From assembly GCF_900142085.1 (NCBI RefSeq), contig NZ_FQZQ01000004.1:171859-235858 (forward strand): 64,000 nt of DNA, read 5' to 3'. Of this stretch, positions 26,638-35,800 are shown piece by piece (positions within the stretch are counted from its first letter, which is position 1; the number at the start of each line of letters is the position of its first letter). This stretch comes from Shimia gijangensis (lineage in GTDB: Bacteria; Pseudomonadota; Alphaproteobacteria; Rhodobacterales; Rhodobacteraceae). A program made the position numbers and the translations under genes. Below the pieces are notes generated by a model. That model did not search any database and was not told the DNA's origin. It was given only the letters and a program-made list of their open reading frames with translations.

Positions 26638-26781
26638 CTCCTGTCCGTGTGGGGCCGCTGTTCACTGGATAGCAGATGCAGCTAAAAAGGAATGTGTTTC
26701 TGGTCTCTTGTCGATATTTCGTAACGTCAGGAATTCCCTCTTTGATTGTATTTCTGTTGCGGTAAGTATCCGATGACTTGC

Positions 26782-26796
26782 ATCAAGAACCTTGAT
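26782..26796. promoter_or_regulatory. Short inverted repeat upstream of the XRE regulator
   Basis: ATCAAG-AAC-CTTGAT, a perfect 6-bp inverted repeat 135 bp before the XRE start, in the 294-bp gap after the quinone oxidoreductase start. A possible operator; nothing else is recognised in this gap. Confidence 0.3.
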
Positions 26797-26931
26797 CGGT
26801 TAGGGAAGTCTGTTAATATGTCTGTAACGCTGCAGGGATGTGGAGCGTTCCTCGAACCGGCGGTGCGGTTGTCGATCTGACAGTGCGCATGAGCCACGGC
26901 GGAAGCCGCGATAAGGATAGGGAGTCGTGTA

Positions 26932-27297
26932 ATGACGCACCCAGTGGATGTGCACGTAGGGAAACGAATTCGTCAGCGCCGTTGGCTGACGGGTATGACG
27001 CAACAACAGCTGGCGGAACACGTTGGGATCAAATTCCAACAAATCCAAAAGTATGAAACTGGCGCAAACCGGGTCAGCGCTTCGCGGCTTTGGGATATTT
27101 CGGATGCGCTTGAGGTTCCGGTGAGCTTCTTTTTTGAGGGCATCGACGCTGAGCAGGTTGAGGCGAAGGGCAATGTCCCCGCGGACCTTATGGGGGACAA
27201 AGAGGCGCTTGATCTGGTGCGTTCATATTATTCGATCCCGGAAAATCAGCGCCGCCGTTTGTTCGAGCTGGCAAGGGTTTTATCTGACGTCGCTTGA
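26932..27297 (+). CDS. XRE-family helix-turn-helix regulator
   Basis: A 121-aa regulator. Residues about 8-62 form the XRE helix-turn-helix: GKRIRQRRWLTGMTQQQLAEHVG then KFQQIQKYETGANRVSASRLW (visible cores TQQQLAEHVGIKFQQIQKYE). The C-terminal part after FFFEGID is the short tail typical of the SinR/PuuR-like, alphaproteobacterial chromosomal type (NQRRRLFELARVLSD). It precedes the hisN-like gene by 60 bp on the same strand. Target genes are unknown. Confidence 0.9.
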   Translation: MTHPVDVHVGKRIRQRRWLTGMTQQQLAEHVGIKFQQIQKYETGANRVSASRLWDISDALEVPVSFFFEGIDAEQVEAKGNVPADLMGDKEALDLVRSYYSIPENQRRRLFELARVLSDVA

Positions 27298-27356
27298 GTT
27301 TGGATTTTTGCTGCGATAGCGATGTCTCGACTTGGCCCAGCAGAAAGACACCTGAA

Positions 27357-28151
27357 GTGACCGACAATGATCAAAGAGAAATTACTCGGGTAGCGCACGC
27401 AATGGCGGACGCTGCCCGAGACGCGATTCTGCCTCATTTTCGGCTGCCTGCACTGGTTGCTGCAAACAAAGAGGAGGGTGGCTTTGATCCTGTAACCGAA
27501 GGTGATCGGGCCGCAGAGCGGGCGATGCGTGCGGTTCTGGCAGAGCATCGCCCGCAGGATGGCATTTTCGGCGAGGAATATGGTCAATCCGAAGGCACCA
27601 GTGGCCTGACATGGGTTCTTGATCCGATTGATGGGACCCGCGGGTTTATCAGCGGCACCCCGACTTGGGGTGTATTGATCGCGCTGTCTGATAGCACCGG
27701 GCCCATCTTTGGCATTGTCGACCAACCCTATATCAAAGAACGTTTCGTTGGTGGATTTGGTGAGGCTTATGTGAATGGCCCACACGGTCGGCGCGATTTG
27801 CAGTGCCGCTCGGATAGCACGCTGAGCGATGCCATTCTGTTCACCACTTTCCCCGAGGTTGGCAGCGCGCAGGAAGGCGCTGCTTTCAAAGCTGTTTCGG
27901 ACAAAGTAAAACTGACCCGCTATGGCATGGATTGTTATGCCTACGCGTTGGTAGCAACCGGGCAAGTTGATTTGGTGATCGAAGCCTGCCTCAACGCCTA
28001 TGACATCCAAGGACCAATGGCGGTTGTGCAGGCTGCCGGAGGCATCGTGACAGACTGGCAGGGCGGTCCGGCGCATGACGGAGGCCGGGTCATTGCGGCT
28101 GCAAATGCCAGAGTACACGCCGAAGCACTGGCGATTCTCAAACAGTATTGA
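27357..28151 (+). CDS. hisN: Inositol monophosphatase-family phosphatase, probable histidinol-phosphatase
   Basis: A 264-aa IMPase-fold Mg-dependent phosphatase. The three metal sites are visible: EEYG (residues ~68-71), DPIDGTRGF, and the late AYDIQGPMAVVQAAGG. The overall text resembles HisN, which removes phosphate from histidinol-phosphate in alphaproteobacterial histidine synthesis; other IMPases cannot be ruled out by eye. I chose the GTG (MTDNDQRE), as the upstream 21 codons of the open frame overlap the region after the XRE stop and look non-coding. Confidence 0.85.
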   Translation: MTDNDQREITRVAHAMADAARDAILPHFRLPALVAANKEEGGFDPVTEGDRAAERAMRAVLAEHRPQDGIFGEEYGQSEGTSGLTWVLDPIDGTRGFISGTPTWGVLIALSDSTGPIFGIVDQPYIKERFVGGFGEAYVNGPHGRRDLQCRSDSTLSDAILFTTFPEVGSAQEGAAFKAVSDKVKLTRYGMDCYAYALVATGQVDLVIEACLNAYDIQGPMAVVQAAGGIVTDWQGGPAHDGGRVIAAANARVHAEALAILKQY

Positions 28152-28214
28152 GTGACCGCGCCGCTTGAGCTAAAATGCCTGCGCGTCGAGTCCTTTGCCC
28201 GATTTCTGTCGGCG

Positions 28215-28260
28215 CTTTCACACTTCGGTTTACCGAAACGGGCAACACGAAGTGTGAAAG
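28215..28260 (+). promoter_or_regulatory. Hairpin covering the ribosome-binding site of the 8-oxoguanine deaminase gene
   Basis: CTTTCACACTTCG (28215-28227) and CGAAGTGTGAAAG (28248-28260) are perfect 13-bp inverted copies. The second arm ends in AAAG, the beginning of the AAAGGA Shine-Dalgarno nine bases before the ATG. Inside the loop, TTCGG-TTTA-CCGAA (28224-28237) forms a smaller hairpin that shares bases with the first arm, so the two folds exclude each other. It could be a translational switch or an operator for a dimeric repressor. Confidence 0.6.
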
Positions 28261-28269
28261 GACAACAAA

Positions 28270-29604
28270 ATGCCCGAGTTACTGATCAAAAATGCGTCTC
28301 ACGTTCTGACGATGGACGATGGCCGTCGCGAGATGGCAGGTGCAGATATTCGCCTGAAAGATGGTGTTATCGTCGAAATTGGCGAGGGGTTGGAAACCAC
28401 AGGAGAGGTCGTTTTGGCCAAAGGCTGTGTTGTGACTCCTGGCTTGGTAAATACCCATCACCACCTTTACCAAACCCTGACCCGCGCTGTGCCGGGTGGT
28501 CAGGATGCTTTGCTGTTTGGATGGTTGCAAACTTTGTACCCAATCTGGAGCCGCTTTGGTCCGGAAGAGATGTTTGTCTCGGCGCAGGTTGGGATTGCTG
28601 AACTGATGCTGTCGGGATGTACGTTGACTTCGGACCATCTTTATCTATTTCCGAACGGATCAACGCTTGATGATACGATCCATGCGGCAGCTGAGATCGG
28701 AATGCGGTTCCAGCCAACGCGTGGCGCAATGAGTATTGGTGAAAGCGACGGTGGCTTGCCGCCGGATATGTTGGTCGAACGCGAAGAAGACATCCTCAAC
28801 GATGCAATCCGGTTGGTGGATCGCTTCCACGATGCCAAAGAGGGTTCAATGTGTCGTGTTGGGATTGCCCCGTGTTCACCCTTTTCAGTCAGCCGCGACC
28901 TGATGCGCGATGCCGCCATTCTCGCGCGCGACAAGGGTGTGATGCTGCATACGCACTTGGCCGAAAACGATGAAGACATCGCCTATAGTCTTGAGAAATT
29001 TGGCTGCCGTCCGGGGCAATATGCCGAAGATCTTGGCTGGACCGGGGACGATGTGTGGCACGCCCATTGCGTGAAACTTGATGGGCAAGAGATTGATTTG
29101 TTTGCGCGCAGTCGCACCGGAGTTGCTCATTGCCCTTGCTCAAACTGTCGCCTTGGCAGTGGCATCGCACCCGTACGTGACCTGCGCGATGCGGGTGTCA
29201 AAGTGGGGTTGGGTGTCGATGGCTCGGCCAGCAATGATGCAGGCAATCTGGTGCTCGAAGCCCGCCAATCCATGTTGCTGCAACGGGTTAGCCGTGGGGC
29301 GGACGCGATGAGCGCACGCGAGGCGCTTGAGATTGCGACACGCGGAGGGGCTGAGGTGCTTGGGCGCCCCGATTGTGGACAAATTGCCGTGGGCAAACGT
29401 GCCGATCTGGCAATTTGGGATGTCACTGGTCTGGAAAGCGCTGGCAGCTGGGATCCCGCCGCCTTGTTGCTGGCAGGCCCCGTGCAGGTGCGTGATCTGT
29501 TTATCGAAGGCCGTCAGACTGTGCGCTCGGGCCATGTTACCACCGTCGACATGCCCCGCGTGATTGAACGGCAAAACGTTCTTGCCCGGACATTGGCCAG
29601 CTAA
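28270..29604 (+). CDS. 8-oxoguanine deaminase (amidohydrolase)
   Basis: A 444-aa amidohydrolase of the 8-oxoguanine deaminase/AtzB-TrzN-like cytosine deaminase group. The metal site residues are visible: VNTHHHLYQTL, MLHTHLAEND, VWHAHCVKLD, and GVDGSASNDAGN. The last motif and the overall sequence fit 8-oxoguanine deaminase, which converts 8-oxoguanine to urate. It is alone on its transcript region after hisN, with an unusual hairpin over its ribosome-binding site. Confidence 0.88.
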   Translation: MPELLIKNASHVLTMDDGRREMAGADIRLKDGVIVEIGEGLETTGEVVLAKGCVVTPGLVNTHHHLYQTLTRAVPGGQDALLFGWLQTLYPIWSRFGPEEMFVSAQVGIAELMLSGCTLTSDHLYLFPNGSTLDDTIHAAAEIGMRFQPTRGAMSIGESDGGLPPDMLVEREEDILNDAIRLVDRFHDAKEGSMCRVGIAPCSPFSVSRDLMRDAAILARDKGVMLHTHLAENDEDIAYSLEKFGCRPGQYAEDLGWTGDDVWHAHCVKLDGQEIDLFARSRTGVAHCPCSNCRLGSGIAPVRDLRDAGVKVGLGVDGSASNDAGNLVLEARQSMLLQRVSRGADAMSAREALEIATRGGAEVLGRPDCGQIAVGKRADLAIWDVTGLESAGSWDPAALLLAGPVQVRDLFIEGRQTVRSGHVTTVDMPRVIERQNVLARTLAS

Positions 29605-29633
29605 CGCCCTTCATTGCCCTACGGACCATCCCA

Positions 29634-29810
29634 CTAAGAACCGGCGATGAAGGCCCCGATAACCAGTGGGTTGTCGGGCCAGAACGGCCAGTGATCTGAC
29701 ACCAGCTGATCAATAACACACCAAAGCCCAAAGAAATCGAGACCAACTCGCCAAGGCAGTTGGCCTTTTGGATCTGGATTGCTGGGCGGCGTGAGGTCAA
29801 CAGGATACAT
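29634..29810 (-). CDS. Possible 58-aa hypothetical protein
   Basis: An open frame from MYPVDLTPPSNPDPKG to GAFIAGS, with a hydrophobic, Trp-rich middle (LDFFGLWCVIDQLVSDHWPF). It begins downstream of the tRNA-Gly terminator on the same strand and ends 29 bp before the stop of the convergent deaminase gene. The GGATC before the ATG is a weak ribosome-binding site. Composition looks protein-like but I recognise no family; it may be a chance frame. Confidence 0.4.
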   Translation of the reverse strand: MYPVDLTPPSNPDPKGQLPWRVGLDFFGLWCVIDQLVSDHWPFWPDNPLVIGAFIAGS

Positions 29811-29860
29811 GTTTTGATCCAGTGTTGATTGCCTGCATATTTCAAGCGGCTGAAAATGCG

Positions 29861-29892
29861 AAAAGGCGCTGGTTTGACCCAGCGCCTTTTTC
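29861..29892 (-). terminator. Intrinsic terminator of the tRNA-Gly pair
   Basis: AAAAGGCGCTGG (29861-29872) and CCAGCGCCTTTT (29879-29890) form a 12-bp stem; on the minus strand it lies 12 bp after the last tRNA and is followed by T/C-rich bases. Confidence 0.85.
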
Positions 29893-29903
29893 GTTTGTCC
29901 TTT

Positions 29904-29978
29904 TGGAGCGGGCGAGGCGATTCGAACGCCCGACCCTAACCTTGGCAAGGTTATGCTCTACCCCTGAGCTACGCCCGC
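29904..29978 (-). tRNA. tRNA-Gly(GCC), copy 2
   Basis: Acceptor GCGGGCG/CGCCCGC, D-stem AGCTCAGGGGTAGAGC, anticodon arm AACCTTGCCAAGGTT (anticodon GCC), T-arm GGGCGTTCGAATCGCC, encoded CCA. Identical to the copy 110 bp upstream. Confidence 0.97.
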
Positions 29979-30013
29979 ACCGAAAAGGCAATCGACCTAT
30001 ATGGTCTTCTCAA

Positions 30014-30088
30014 TGGAGCGGGCGAGGCGATTCGAACGCCCGACCCTAACCTTGGCAAGGTTATGCTCTACCCCTGAGCTACGCCCGC
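30014..30088 (-). tRNA. tRNA-Gly(GCC), copy 1
   Basis: Same 75-nt sequence as the downstream copy, including anticodon GCC and encoded CCA. The two are probably transcribed together and separated by a 35-bp spacer. Confidence 0.97.
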
Positions 30089-30207
30089 GTCATTGAGTGA
30101 GGCGGAGATATAAAGAGTCGAGCAAAGCCGCAAGAGGAAAATGGACAGGAGGCAAAAAAAATGTCACCGCTGCGACGGGAATTCTTTTCTATTTCGTATA
30201 GGTTTCT

Positions 30208-30585
30208 ATGAACACACATAACCAAACCAGACTCACACGGCGCGGATTGTTGGTTGGATTGATGCTTCTGCCAGCCGCTGGCATGGCCCATGAAGGCCAT
30301 GGGGCATCACGCATCAAAGCAGAAGCCAAAGTCCTGGCGATCAAGGGTCAGACGATGAGTCTGAGGATCGAGCTTGTTAATTTAGGTAGCAATTCGGTTC
30401 AGTTGCAGGGCTTGGGAACGGAACTCGCGCAGGATGTTCTTTTGGCGAATCCTGTTAGCGTTCCGGGCTATGATGCAGCGTCCTTAAAGGTTGATCTGCA
30501 ATTTACTAAAGCGATCCCCGGTGTGTTCACAATTTATCTCGACTTTGGCGAACACGGGCGTGGTCCCGTGGTGGTTATGCCTTAG
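30208..30585 (+). CDS. Exported hypothetical protein with twin-arginine-type leader
   Basis: A 125-aa protein. The leader NQTRLTRRGLLVGLMLLPAAG has a TRRGLLVG twin-arginine pattern, with cleavage likely near GMA, and the mature protein starts HEGHG, a possible metal-binding start. The rest is predicted as a small beta-sandwich (MSLRIELVNLGSNSVQL...FTIYLDFGEHGRGPVVVMP), reminiscent of PCu(A)C-type copper chaperones but without their full H-M motif. It lies 25 bp before the YHYH gene and likely works with it. Confidence 0.7.
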   Translation: MNTHNQTRLTRRGLLVGLMLLPAAGMAHEGHGASRIKAEAKVLAIKGQTMSLRIELVNLGSNSVQLQGLGTELAQDVLLANPVSVPGYDAASLKVDLQFTKAIPGVFTIYLDFGEHGRGPVVVMP

Positions 30586-30610
30586 GTCGGCAGAAAATAG
30601 GGAGAACGGC

Positions 30611-31516
30611 ATGGCAGGATTGCAGAATTTTAAAATTGCCGCATTGGCCGTCGCCATCGTGGCGGGATTTGTGGCTGAAACCCAAGCTCAGCAGAACGGG
30701 CGACCACCAATGCGCCAGCACACAGCGACCAAGGCGCAATCCATTCAGCTTGTTTCCGCCAACCGGTCTTTAAAAGGTGCCAAGGTGCAGGAAACCATCA
30801 GCGGTGCAACCCGCATCATCCGCACCACTGGGTTGCCAGATCACGCGGTCGGCAGGTTCCCGAATGAAGGCAATCCGCACGCAATCAAGGCCCAGAACAA
30901 GACCTACAAGATGAGCGCCAATCCCAAAGTTGGCCGCGCGCGCGACTTGAAGCTGGCGCAGCTGTTTGGGGTTGCCGTGAATGGTGTGCCCTTTGACCCG
31001 GGCGCTGCCGAATTCTGGCAGGGCAATCCACGATCTGGTTGGCAATACGAGGCCCTTGGCGGGGCAGTCCTGCTCGGGGTGGATTCAAACTATGCCCATG
31101 TCCAGCCGACAGGGACCTACCATTATCATGGCCTACCCATTGGGTTGATGCAGAATCTGAGCTGGTCAAAAAATACTGCTTCACCGCTGATCGGATATGC
31201 GGCCGACGGATTCCCGATCTATGCCATTACGGCGCAAAAGAACGGTGAAATTGCAAAAATGACCAGTTCGTATCGGTTGAAGTCCGGAAACCGACCGGGC
31301 GGTCGTCAGCCCGGTGGGCGTCATGACGGGGCATTTGTACAGGACTGGACCTATGTCAAAGGGGCGGGATCCTTGGATGAATGCAATGGTGCGGTTGTGA
31401 AGACGGCTGACTATCCGCAAGGCACCTATGCGTATTTTCTGACGGATAGCTTTCCGGTTATTCCGCGGTGTCTCAAAGGCAAACCAAACTCCAGCTTCAT
31501 GAACCGTCCTGCATAA
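30611..31516 (+). CDS. YHYH-domain secreted protein
   Basis: A 301-aa exported protein with a Sec signal peptide (MAGLQNFKIAALAVAI... cleaved near TQAQ). The defining YHYH motif is in GTYHYHGLP. The surrounding fold includes YAADGFPIYA and the conserved DECNG. The YHYH family occurs in marine bacteria and is of unknown function; the His cluster suggests metal binding. The longer open frame overlaps the previous gene; I chose the ATG after AGGGAGAAC. Confidence 0.88.
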   Translation: MAGLQNFKIAALAVAIVAGFVAETQAQQNGRPPMRQHTATKAQSIQLVSANRSLKGAKVQETISGATRIIRTTGLPDHAVGRFPNEGNPHAIKAQNKTYKMSANPKVGRARDLKLAQLFGVAVNGVPFDPGAAEFWQGNPRSGWQYEALGGAVLLGVDSNYAHVQPTGTYHYHGLPIGLMQNLSWSKNTASPLIGYAADGFPIYAITAQKNGEIAKMTSSYRLKSGNRPGGRQPGGRHDGAFVQDWTYVKGAGSLDECNGAVVKTADYPQGTYAYFLTDSFPVIPRCLKGKPNSSFMNRPA

Positions 31517-31604
31517 ATCTGGGTAATGTCGGTTCTTTGCGGCGTCTTGATGGCATGATATCCCCGGGAAAAACTCCAGCAAAGTTCTGAAAGAGCGGGA
31601 TGCC

Positions 31605-32465
31605 ATGGCCGAAAAATATATCATAACGCTTTCATCAATTCCGCCGCGATTTCACCAGATCGGACCTGTTTTAGAGAGTCTTCTTGCTCAGACTGCTAAG
31701 CCTGAAAAAATCATTTTGTACCTGAGCCGCCATTACGGCCGTTATCCGGATTGGGATGGCGCGTTGCCTGAGGTGCCGGACGGTGTGGAAATACGCTTGG
31801 TTGACGAAGATTATGGGCCAGCAACCAAAGTAATTCCGGCGCTGAAGCAATTCGCAACCGGCGGATACAACATTCTTTTTCTGGATGATGATCAGATTTA
31901 TCCCCGCAATCTGGCGCGGTATATGCTCAAGATCCGCAAGCGACGTCCAAACGATTGTCTGGCCGTAAGCCGGATGTTGGACTATGATCCACTTCCCGGA
32001 ACGACGCGCCAGTTTCAGCATACCCCCCGACCGGTTCGTCGCTGGCGCAAAACGCATCTGGGCTATCAACTGCATCTATTGTGGTTGGAGACTCTGGGCC
32101 GGATCACAGGCAAAACCTATCAAGAGCCGCCGCGCCGGGTGTACCTGCGGTCAGGCTATGCCGACGGTTTCGAAGGGTTTCGCGGGGTCATGGTCAGGCC
32201 CGAGTTTTTCCCGCCCGAGGTGTTCAATATACCCGATTTTGCCAGAGCGGTGGATGACATCTGGTTGTCAGGGCATGCTCTGCGTATGGGGCATCCCGCC
32301 TGGATCATGGGGGGCGTGTTTGCCCCTTGTCTGGAATCCAAGCAATTGCCTGCTCATGAAGACGAAACAGCATTGCACCACAATGAGTTTCACGGGCGAG
32401 ATCGTAAGACTTCAAACCATGAGGTCGTGAGATATTTTCAAGAAACCTATGGTATCTGGCTCTAA
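31605..32465 (+). CDS. Glycosyltransferase-like protein
   Basis: A 286-aa protein with a GT-A-like start (YIITLSSIPPRFHQIGPVLESLLAQ, key piece ITLSSIPPRF) and a DxD-type metal/nucleotide motif LFLDDDQIYP around residue 90. Family members in roseobacters are usually annotated as glycosyltransferases acting on surface polysaccharide. No transmembrane segment is seen. Its 3' end overlaps the convergent GFA gene by 4 bp. Donor and acceptor are unknown. Confidence 0.75.
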   Translation: MAEKYIITLSSIPPRFHQIGPVLESLLAQTAKPEKIILYLSRHYGRYPDWDGALPEVPDGVEIRLVDEDYGPATKVIPALKQFATGGYNILFLDDDQIYPRNLARYMLKIRKRRPNDCLAVSRMLDYDPLPGTTRQFQHTPRPVRRWRKTHLGYQLHLLWLETLGRITGKTYQEPPRRVYLRSGYADGFEGFRGVMVRPEFFPPEVFNIPDFARAVDDIWLSGHALRMGHPAWIMGGVFAPCLESKQLPAHEDETALHHNEFHGRDRKTSNHEVVRYFQETYGIWL

Positions 32466-32830
32466 CGATCGTGATTGTATTGTGTCATTCCGGGAAAAGT
32501 TGGCAGACAGCCTTCCCGCCGTATCACCCAGCTTTCGTAGGTTGGTTTGAACTGGTCTGGAGCATCCAGCGCACCTAGGTGGATTTCAATCTCATCCTGA
32601 CTTATTGCAAACACCGATGACCCGCATGCTGGACAGAAATGCCGTCCCTGATAGGCGCGGGTTTCACCCTCAGTCTTTACCGCTTCTTTGGGGAAAATTG
32701 CCGCCGCATAAAACAGCGCTCCGTGATGTTTGCGACAGTCGAGACAATGACACAAACCCACCCGATCCGGTTGTCCCGAGGTGGTGAACCGTATTGCGCC
32801 GCAAAGGCATCCGCCTGTGACTTCGGTCAT
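32462..32830 (-). CDS. GFA-family (glutathione-dependent formaldehyde-activating-like) zinc protein
   Basis: A 122-aa protein with the GFA/CENP-V zinc ligands in order: GGCLCGAIRF, LCHCLDCRK and FCPACGSSVF. Despite the name, members rarely have proven glutathione-formaldehyde activity. Upstream on the same strand its leader region holds the terminator of pyc on the other side. Function not determined. Confidence 0.92.
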   Translation of the reverse strand: MTEVTGGCLCGAIRFTTSGQPDRVGLCHCLDCRKHHGALFYAAAIFPKEAVKTEGETRAYQGRHFCPACGSSVFAISQDEIEIHLGALDAPDQFKPTYESWVIRREGCLPTFPGMTQYNHDR

Positions 32831-32849
32831 GCTGTTCTCCCCGAAAGCA

Positions 32850-32878
32850 AAAAGCCCCGCCAGACAGGCAGGGCTTTT
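32850..32878 (-). terminator. Intrinsic terminator after pyc
   Basis: AAGCCCCGCC and GGCAGGGCTT (approximately 32853-32877) form a GC stem. On the minus strand the T-run TTTTTGC follows, six bases after the pyc stop. Confidence 0.85.
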
Positions 32879-32883
32879 CAGCG

Positions 32884-35800
32884 TTACTCCAACTCGACCA
32901 ACAGGTCCTTGGCGTCGATCTGCCCGCCTGCGTGGGCATGAACCTCAGCCACCGTGGCGTCGCGTTCGGCGTGGATGCCGGTTTCCATCTTCATGGCTTC
33001 GATCGTCAGCAAGAGATCACCTTCTTTGACCTTCTGGCCCGCACTCACGGCAACACTTGCCACAACACCGGGCATTGGTGCGCCGATGTGATTGGCATTG
33101 CCTGCTTCGGCTTTGGGGCGCTGGGCGGTTGTGGACTTTACCAAACGGTTGGGCACGCGGATCACACGGGGTTGACCGTTCAATTCAAAGAACACTTTGA
33201 CCTCACCATCCTCGGTGGTCTCGCCAATGGCCTGCAGGCGGATTTCCAAGATCTTACCGGGATCAATTTCGGCGGTGATCTCTTCACCGGGCTCCATGCC
33301 ATAAAAGAAAGTTCGCGTCGGCAAGGCTCGCACCGGTCCGTAAAGGCGGTGGCGTCCCATGTAATCAAGGAACACCTTGGGATACATCAGATACCCGTTC
33401 AGGTCCTCGTTATCGACTTTGAAGCCCTGAAGTTCACCGGACAGTTCGGCCCGCGCAGCCTCGAGGTCCACCGGCTCCAGATGTTTTCCGGGGCGGTCTG
33501 TGTTGGGTTTGTCGCCCTTCAGAACCTTTTCGACGATCCCATCAGGGAAACCACCGGGAGGCTGGCCAAGATTGCCGCGCATCATGTCGACGACTGAGTC
33601 AGGAAAGGCCACATCCGTGTCCGCATCCTCAACCTGATCGCGTGTGAGACCCTGACTGACCATCATCAACGCCATGTCACCGACAACTTTTGAAGATGGT
33701 GTCACTTTGACGATATCGCCGAACATCTGGTTGACGTCCGCATAGGTCCGCGCCACCTCTGGCCATTTTTCTTCCAAACCCAATGAGCGTGCCTGCGCTT
33801 TGAGGTTGGTGAACTGGCCGCCGGGCATCTCGTGCAGGTAGACCTCGGACGCTGGCGCCGCGAGACCAGATTCAAACGCCGCGTATTGCGCACGCACACC
33901 TTCCCAGTAATCGCTGATTTCACGAATGGCTTCGATGTCCATGCCGGTGTCACGATCTGTGTGGCGCAGGGCCTCGACGATGGACCCAAGACAGGCCTGA
34001 GATGTCCCGCCCGAGAAGGCATCCATCGCTGCATCAACGGCATCCACTCCGGCATCTGCGGCTGCCAGAATGGTCGCTCCGGCAATGCCACTGGTGTCAT
34101 GTGTGTGGAAGTGGATTGGTAGGCCAACCTCTTCTTTCAACGCTTTCACAAGAATTCGCGCCGAGGCCGGTTTCAACAGGCCAGCCATATCCTTTAGGCC
34201 CAGAACATGCGCGCCAGCAGCCTCTAGCTCTTTGGCCATGCCGATATAGTAGTTCAGGTCATATTTGGCGCGGGCCGGATCCAGCAGATCGCCTGTGTAG
34301 CAGATTGTGCCTTCACAAACCTTGCCGCTTTCCACGACGGCGTCCATCGCGACGCGCATGTTTTCTACCCAGTTCAGGCTGTCGAACACCCGGAATACAT
34401 CAACGCCGGTTTCCGCAGCCTGTCGGACAAACTCTTGCACCACATTGTCGGGATAGTTTGTATAGCCGACGCCATTGCTGGCGCGCAGCAACATCTGGGT
34501 CATCACATTGGGCATGGCTTTGCGCAGGTCACGCAAGCGCTGCCACGGGCATTCCTGCAAAAAGCGGTAAGCCACATCAAAGGTGGCACCGCCCCAACAT
34601 TCGACTGAGAACAGTTGTGACAGATTGGCGGCATAAGCAGGCGCAACTTTGATCATATCGACTGACCGCATCCGGGTCGCCAACAGTGACTGATGGCCAT
34701 CGCGCATCGTGGTGTCAGTCAACAATAGCTGCTTTTGCGCCTTCATCCAGTCAGCCACGGCTTGGGCACCCTGATCGTCGAGCAGATTCTTGGTGCCAAA
34801 GGGTGTGTGACTGTCACGTACCCTGGGTGCGCGCGGAGCCTTAAGATCAGCTGCGGGTTCTGGGCGATCCGCCGTCTCCGGATGCCCGTTCACGCTGATG
34901 TCGGCAATATAGGTCAGAACCTTGGTGCCCCGATCGCGACGTTTGGTGAACTGGAACAGCTCGGGCGTCTCGTCGATGAACTTGGTGCTGTATTGATTGC
35001 GCAGGAATGTCGGGTGTTTGAGCAGGTTTTCAACAAAGGCGATATTGGTGCTGACGCCGCGAATACGGAATTCGCGCAACGCCCGGTCCATTCGAGCAAT
35101 CGCCTTTTCTGGGGTCGGCGCCCAGGCGGTGATTTTGGTCAGCAGGCTGTCGTAATAGCGGGTGATGACACCGCCCGCATAAGCGGTGCCGCCGTCCAGG
35201 CGAATGCCCATTCCGGTCGCAGAGCGATAGGCCGTGATACGGCCATAGTCGGGAATAAAGTTGTTCTGCGGATCTTCGGTGGTGATCCGGGTCTGTAGTG
35301 CATGGCCATTGAGGCGAATGTCATACTGGCTGGCCTTGCCTGTGGCATCCGAGATCGATTTGCCTTCGGCAATCAGGATTTGTGCCTGCACGATGTCGAT
35401 ACCGGTGACTTCTTCGGTGACCGTGTGTTCCACCTGAACCCGCGGATTCACTTCAATGAAGTAGAACTTGCCAGTTTCCATATCCATCAGGAATTCGACC
35501 GTGCCCGCACATTCGTAATCCACATGGGCGCAAATCTTGCGTCCCAACTCGCAAATCTCCTCGCGCTGGGCCTCAGAGAGATACGGTGCAGGGGCGCGTT
35601 CGACGACCTTTTGGTTGCGGCGCTGAACCGAGCAGTCGCGTTCATAAAGGTGATAGATGTTGCCCATCTTGTCGCCAAGAACCTGCACCTCAACGTGACG
35701 CGCACGGATAATCATCTTTTCCAGATAGCCTTCACCATTACCAAAGGCGGCTTCCGCCTCGCGGCGGCCTTCCAGAACTTTTTCTTCGACTTCGTCTTCG

